From Geodermatophilaceae bacterium (GTDB lineage: Bacteria; Actinomycetota; Actinomycetes; Mycobacteriales; Geodermatophilaceae), in the NCBI GenBank assembly GCA_013811805.1, contig JACCUM010000107.1, positions 1 to 8,198 on the forward strand: 8,198 nucleotides of DNA. The letters run 5' to 3'. This document shows, in pieces, positions 5,679 to 8,198 of this stretch; the first letter of the stretch is position 1; every line of letters begins with the position of its first letter. Below the pieces are notes generated by a model. The model made no database searches and had not been told where the DNA came from. It was given only the letters and a program-made list of their open reading frames with translations. The translations under genes were made by a program, and so were the position numbers.

Positions 5679-7105
5679 CAGTTGTCCTCGCGGCAGTTCG
5701 CGCTGCTGCGGGTGCCCTGCTCGGCCGCCGTCGTTTCGCGGGTCGAGCCGGACGGGGCGGCGCCGGTACTTGAGGACGCGCTCGGCCCTGACTGCGAGGC
5801 TGGTGGCTGACCTCCAGGCGGCTCGGCGCTCGGGCCGGCCGGAGTACTGACGGTCGTCGGGGTGGAGCTGGATCTGGTCGAGGGTTCTGCGCACACCGGC
5901 AGCCGGGCGTCGAGCAGGTTGTCCAGAATGCCTTGCGCAGCACCGAGATCGTCAGCCGGAATGCCGTCCATCACCGAGTTGCGTGCGGTCGTAGTGAGAT
6001 CCGCCATCAAGATCTCGGTCTGCTCATGTAGGCGGTAGAAGTCCACTCCGACGAGTTCGGCATTGACGCCGCGGAAGATGGCCACCTGTTCGACCTCGCC
6101 GTCGCCCTGGAGCACGCCGACGAAGTACTGGGACATCACATAGGTCCAGATTCCGCCCGCAGCCAGCGCGAGCACGACCACGGCGGCGACCAGACCGACC
6201 AGCACGCGCGTACGACGTCGCGGCGGCGGTGGGGAAACTGCTCGTGCGGCGACCCGGGCCAGCGGTTTCTCGGGTGCGGCCAGGGCGGCTCGGCCGGCCG
6301 AGGACATGGGGTCGATGTCGCGTTGACCGACGTTGTCACCGGCCGCTCCGTCGACGACCGGGTCGATCATGGCGGTGTCGCCGTCGCGCGAGTCCTCGAT
6401 GACGTCGGCAACGACGCAGGTGATGTTGTCCGGACCCCCGCCGCGCAGGGCCAACTCGATCAGTCGGTTGGCGGCCTCCTGGGGATCCGGAATCTGCAGC
6501 GCTTCGTGGATGGTCTCGTCGGAGACGACGCCCGACAGCCCGTCGCTGCACAGCAGATACCGGTCATCGACCCGCGCTTCCCGGATCGACAGGTCAGGTT
6601 CCACGTCATTGCCGTTGAGCGCGCGCAGGATGAGGTTGCGCTGGGGGTGCGAGCGGGCCTCTTCCTCGGTGATCCGGCCCTCGTCGATCATGGCCTGCAC
6701 GAACGTGTCGTCGTGCGTGATCTGAGCGAAGACGCCGTCCCGCAGGAGGTATCCCCGGGAGTCACCTATGTGACACAACGCAATCCGCGAGCCGGCGAAC
6801 AGCAGTGCGGTCAGCGTGGTGCCCATGCCTTCGAGTGCGTGGTCTTCTCGCACCAACTCGCGCAGATGCTCGGTGCCCTCGTTGGTGGCCCGCGCCAGGG
6901 CGGCCAGCATGTCGCCGGTGGGCGGCTCTTCGTCGAGATGTTCCAGGGCCGCGATCACGACCTGGCTGGCGACATCTCCGCCGGCGTACCCGCCCATCCC
7001 GTCGGCGACGGCCAGCAGCCGCGGCCCGGCATAGACCGAGTCGTCGTTCTTGGCGCGGATCAGGCCGCGGTCGGACCGCGCGGCGTACCGCAGGGCAAGC
7101 GTCAT
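5678..7105 (-). CDS. pstP: PstP, membrane PP2C-family Ser/Thr protein phosphatase
   Basis: A 475-residue protein. Residues 1-237 form a PP2C (PPM) catalytic domain with the metal-binding aspartates in their usual motifs: ADGMGG (D35), HIGDSRGY (D115), CSDGL (D188) and GGPDN (D226). A linker (about 238-300) ends in the basic stretch PRRRTR before one transmembrane helix (about 301-323). An extracytoplasmic region of about 150 residues follows, ending in a Ser/Thr/Pro/Gly-rich tail bounded by Cys405 and Cys471. Family knowledge: PstP is Mn-dependent and dephosphorylates PknA, PknB and their cell-wall and division targets, opposing the kinases encoded downstream. ATG 7105 was chosen because the domain begins at LRYAARSDRGL as in the mycobacterial protein. 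An extension to 7159 would be translated from repeat-like spacer sequence. No strong ribosome site is visible before this ATG. Its stop TGA shares one base with the rodA ATG (TGATG). Confidence 0.97.
   Translation of the reverse strand: MTLALRYAARSDRGLIRAKNDDSVYAGPRLLAVADGMGGYAGGDVASQVVIAALEHLDEEPPTGDMLAALARATNEGTEHLRELVREDHALEGMGTTLTALLFAGSRIALCHIGDSRGYLLRDGVFAQITHDDTFVQAMIDEGRITEEEARSHPQRNLILRALNGNDVEPDLSIREARVDDRYLLCSDGLSGVVSDETIHEALQIPDPQEAANRLIELALRGGGPDNITCVVADVIEDSRDGDTAMIDPVVDGAAGDNVGQRDIDPMSSAGRAALAAPEKPLARVAARAVSPPPPRRRTRVLVGLVAAVVVLALAAGGIWTYVMSQYFVGVLQGDGEVEQVAIFRGVNAELVGVDFYRLHEQTEILMADLTTTARNSVMDGIPADDLGAAQGILDNLLDARLPVCAEPSTRSSSTPTTVSTPAGPSAEPPGGQPPASQSGPSASSSTGAAPSGSTRETTAAEQGTRSSANCREDN
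5686..5689 (-). promoter_or_regulatory. Ribosome binding site for rodA inside pstP
   Basis: GAGG on the minus strand lies 7 nt before ATG 5678, within the last codons of pstP. It fixes the rodA start at the TGATG junction, against longer in-frame starts as far up as 5894 that would add 72 residues translated from inside pstP. Confidence 0.7.
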
Positions 7106-7242
7106 CCGGGGGACATCGTTTCCGAAGCTTCGTGCGCTGTCACATGACGCGCTGCGCACGAGAGTCGACTCCGCTCCTCGGAGCCGCCCGTCGGGGAGTC
7201 AGGTGAGCGGGCTCCCCTTGGCCGGGTCGCCGCGCCGGTCAT
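7102..7242 (-). other. Possible small ORF (46 codons) ending in ATGA overlap with pstP
   Basis: An ATG at 7242-7240 opens a 46-codon frame whose TGA (7104-7102) overlaps the pstP ATG (7105-7103) as ATGA. The predicted peptide starts MTGAAT and has AHEA near its end. It is rich in Arg, Ser, Thr and Gly, with no recognisable domain and no membrane segment. A GGAG lies directly against the ATG, too close for a normal ribosome site. The frame runs through repeat-like spacer DNA and is open much further upstream inside fhaB, so openness alone means little. It could serve to deliver ribosomes to pstP, or could be chance. Confidence 0.2.
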
Positions 7243-7286
7243 CTCCTGCGATGCTCGTCTCCGTCGCACCGGCCGATCCAGCCCGA
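7106..7286. other. fhaB-pstP spacer, palindrome-rich, no conventional gene
   Basis: These 181 bp are the longest gene-free stretch in the window. On the minus strand they carry three short blocks that recur in the same order in the pbpA-pknA spacer: GAGCATCGCAG (7246-7256), CGAGGAGCGGAG (7169-7180) and a GTGCGC/GCGCAC hairpin (7130-7161). They also contain the perfect palindrome GAGTCGACTC (7162-7171) and a GCTCC-n2-GGAGC inverted repeat (7173-7184). I see no convincing -35/-10 pair, no U-tract terminator and no RNA gene. An internal promoter for pstP and the genes after it is possible, but the bases do not show one clearly. Confidence 0.6.
7130..7161 (-). repeat. Inverted repeat / hairpin upstream of pstP start
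   Basis: TCGTGCGC (7130-7137) and GCGCACGA (7154-7161) are perfect 8-bp inverted arms around 16 bases. The interval contains a second small inverted repeat, GTCA-CA-TGAC. As RNA on the pstP strand this would fold about 25 nt before the pstP ATG. A shorter version of the same hairpin lies before pknA (2693-2707). A role in transcript processing or translation of pstP is inference. Confidence 0.6.
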
Positions 7287-7748
7287 TCACTGGTGCAGCT
7301 CGATGACGGTTGCCCCTATCCGGATCGGCTGTCCCGCCGCCACGGCCAGCGGACCCTGAACGCGTTGCTGGTCGAGATAGGTGCCGTTGGTGGAGCCGAG
7401 ATCCTCGACGTACCAACGGCCGTCGCGCTGAGTGAGCCGCGCGTGACGCGAGCTGGCGAAGTCATCGGTCAGAACCAGCGTGGAGTCGTCCGCGCGGCCG
7501 ATCAGGATGGTCTGGCCGCCCAGGGTGATCCGGGTTCCGGCCAACGGCCCCGCGGTGACTCGCAATTGCTTGAGCGGCCGCCCGGCCCTGCGTCCGGTCA
7601 CCACTGCGCTGCGCGCCGGCGCGGAGACCCGTTTGGCTCGACCGCCGAGCAGATCTGCACGTACGACCCGGAAGGCGACCAGGATGAACAGCCACAACAG
7701 AGCCAGGAATCCGAACCGGAAGATCTGCACCACTATCTCGGCGGTCAT
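7287..7748 (-). CDS. fhaB: FhaB/FipA, membrane-anchored FHA-domain protein
   Basis: A 153-residue protein. Residues about 7-29 form one hydrophobic helix rich in F, L, W and V. A basic linker follows (about 36-63), then an FHA domain (about 64-153) with IGRADD at 83-88, S-S-R-H-A-R at 99-104 and the core EDLGSTNGTYLD at 115-126. Size and layout match mycobacterial FhaB (FipA), an inner-membrane protein that binds phosphothreonine and links FtsZ with FtsQ during division under oxidative stress. ATG 7748 was chosen because the protein then starts at the residue expected from the mycobacterial protein. Longer in-frame starts would extend into fhaA and add a polar stretch without homologues. No clear Shine-Dalgarno sequence precedes this ATG, so translation may depend on coupling to fhaA, whose stop is 13 bp upstream. 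Thr75 sits where I recall the PknA-phosphorylated Thr77 in M. tuberculosis FipA. Confidence 0.93.
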   Translation of the reverse strand: MTAEIVVQIFRFGFLALLWLFILVAFRVVRADLLGGRAKRVSAPARSAVVTGRRAGRPLKQLRVTAGPLAGTRITLGGQTILIGRADDSTLVLTDDFASSRHARLTQRDGRWYVEDLGSTNGTYLDQQRVQGPLAVAAGQPIRIGATVIELHQ

Positions 7749-7761
7749 GGGAGCACAGCTC

Positions 7762-8198
7762 TCATGAATAGCCCTGCCCTGGCTGAGAGTCTTTGCGGTA
7801 GACCAGGACCGAGTGTCCGATCCGGATGACATCGCCGTCGGAGAGCAGGATGTGCGGGACCCTGCGCCCGTTCACGATGGTGCCGTTGGTCGAGCCGAGG
7901 TCGACGACGTTGGCAGCACCGTTCGTCAGTTGTACGTCCACGTGCCGTCGCGAGACGCCGGTGTCGGGAAGCCGGATCGAGGCCTCGGTACCGCGGCCGA
8001 TTATGTTGCTACCCTCGCGCAGTTCGTGACGGGTGTTCGGTCCGTCGACGACCAGCGCATGCGAGACCGGGACCGTTGACCGGGTAGGCGGGTAGGGCCC
8101 GGCAGGGCCGCGGCCGGGCACCGGCGGCATGCCGACCGGAGGGGGAGCCGACCGCGCAGCGGCGGCAGCTAGCGGGGGCACCGGCGGCAGCCCAGCGA
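7762..8198 (-). CDS. fhaA: FhaA C-terminal part, FHA-domain phosphothreonine-binding protein (5' end outside window)
   Basis: The frame is open to the right edge of the window and ends in TGA at 7764-7762, so only about the last 144 residues are visible. They begin with a Pro/Ala/Gly-rich linker. A forkhead-associated (FHA) domain fills the last 100 residues and shows the family marks in order: a GRG turn, S-R-R-H, the core VDLGSTNGT and a following N-G. In this family these residues form the phosphothreonine-binding loops. Known FhaA proteins carry an N-terminal DUF3662 domain, a long disordered linker and this C-terminal FHA domain, and act as cytoplasmic readers of PknA/PknB phosphorylation, for example on the pseudokinase domain of MviN. 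The N-terminal domain cannot be checked here. A GTG at 8181-8179 lies inside the linker and is not likely to be the true start. fhaB follows after 13 bp, which supports a shared transcript. Identity rests on the FHA domain plus gene order. Confidence 0.9.
   Translation of the reverse strand, partial: AGLPPVPPLAAAAARSAPPPVGMPPVPGRGPAGPYPPTRSTVPVSHALVVDGPNTRHELREGSNIIGRGTEASIRLPDTGVSRRHVDVQLTNGAANVVDLGSTNGTIVNGRRVPHILLSDGDVIRIGHSVLVYRKDSQPGQGYS

Noticed and set aside
6323..7147. 274-residue open frame on the plus strand opposite pstP
   Set aside because: Mirror-frame artefact with the same V/G/D/R-rich composition; the minus strand encodes a complete PP2C domain here.
5678..7159. Longer pstP start at 7159
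   Set aside because: The 18 extra residues are encoded by the hairpin-containing spacer, and the PP2C domain begins normally at ATG 7105.
7162..7184. Rho-independent terminator between fhaB and pstP
   Set aside because: Short palindromes are present, but none is followed by a T-run on the minus strand.
7287..7832. Longer fhaB start at 7832
   Set aside because: It would overlap fhaA by about 70 bp and put a polar stretch before the N-terminal membrane helix; ATG 7748 matches the family.

Overview
The window is high-GC DNA in which every supported gene lies on the minus strand. Reading from position 8198 down to 1, the order is fhaA (3' part only), fhaB, pstP, rodA, pbpA, pknA, pknB (5' part only). 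This is the conserved actinobacterial growth-and-division locus best known from Mycobacterium tuberculosis, where the same seven genes occur in the same order. The base composition and this synteny indicate an actinobacterium. A PASTA domain on PknA, which the M. tuberculosis PknA lacks as I recall it, and GAGCGA-rich spacers suggest a lineage outside Mycobacterium. Propionibacteriales is a guess that cannot be settled from this window.

Layout: 7762-8198 holds the C-terminal FHA domain of FhaA. 7287-7748 is FhaB/FipA, a membrane-anchored FHA protein. A 181-bp palindrome-rich spacer follows (7106-7286). 5678-7105 is the PP2C phosphatase PstP. 4248-5678 is the SEDS glycosyltransferase RodA. 2794-4251 is the class B penicillin-binding protein PbpA. 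A second, 115-bp repeat-like spacer (2679-2793) precedes 1086-2678, a PknA-type Ser/Thr kinase. After 30 bp comes PknB (1-1055), cut off within its transmembrane helix, so its PASTA repeats lie outside the window. No gene-free stretch exceeds 300 bases.

How the genes work together (family knowledge): PknA and PknB sense the state of the envelope and phosphorylate cell-wall and division proteins. PstP reverses this. FhaA and FhaB read phosphothreonine marks. RodA polymerises peptidoglycan strands and PbpA crosslinks them. Junctions are tight: pstP/rodA share one base and rodA/pbpA share four, which suggests one translationally coupled transcript.

I do not see a wholly new system. The most unusual material is in the two larger spacers. 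They share three short blocks in the same order, and each has a GTGCGC/GCGCAC-type hairpin just 5' of the next start codon. The pbpA-pknA spacer is spanned exactly by a 40-codon open frame that overlaps both neighbours by 4 nt (ATGA and GTGA). The fhaB-pstP spacer contains a 46-codon frame ending in an ATGA overlap with pstP.
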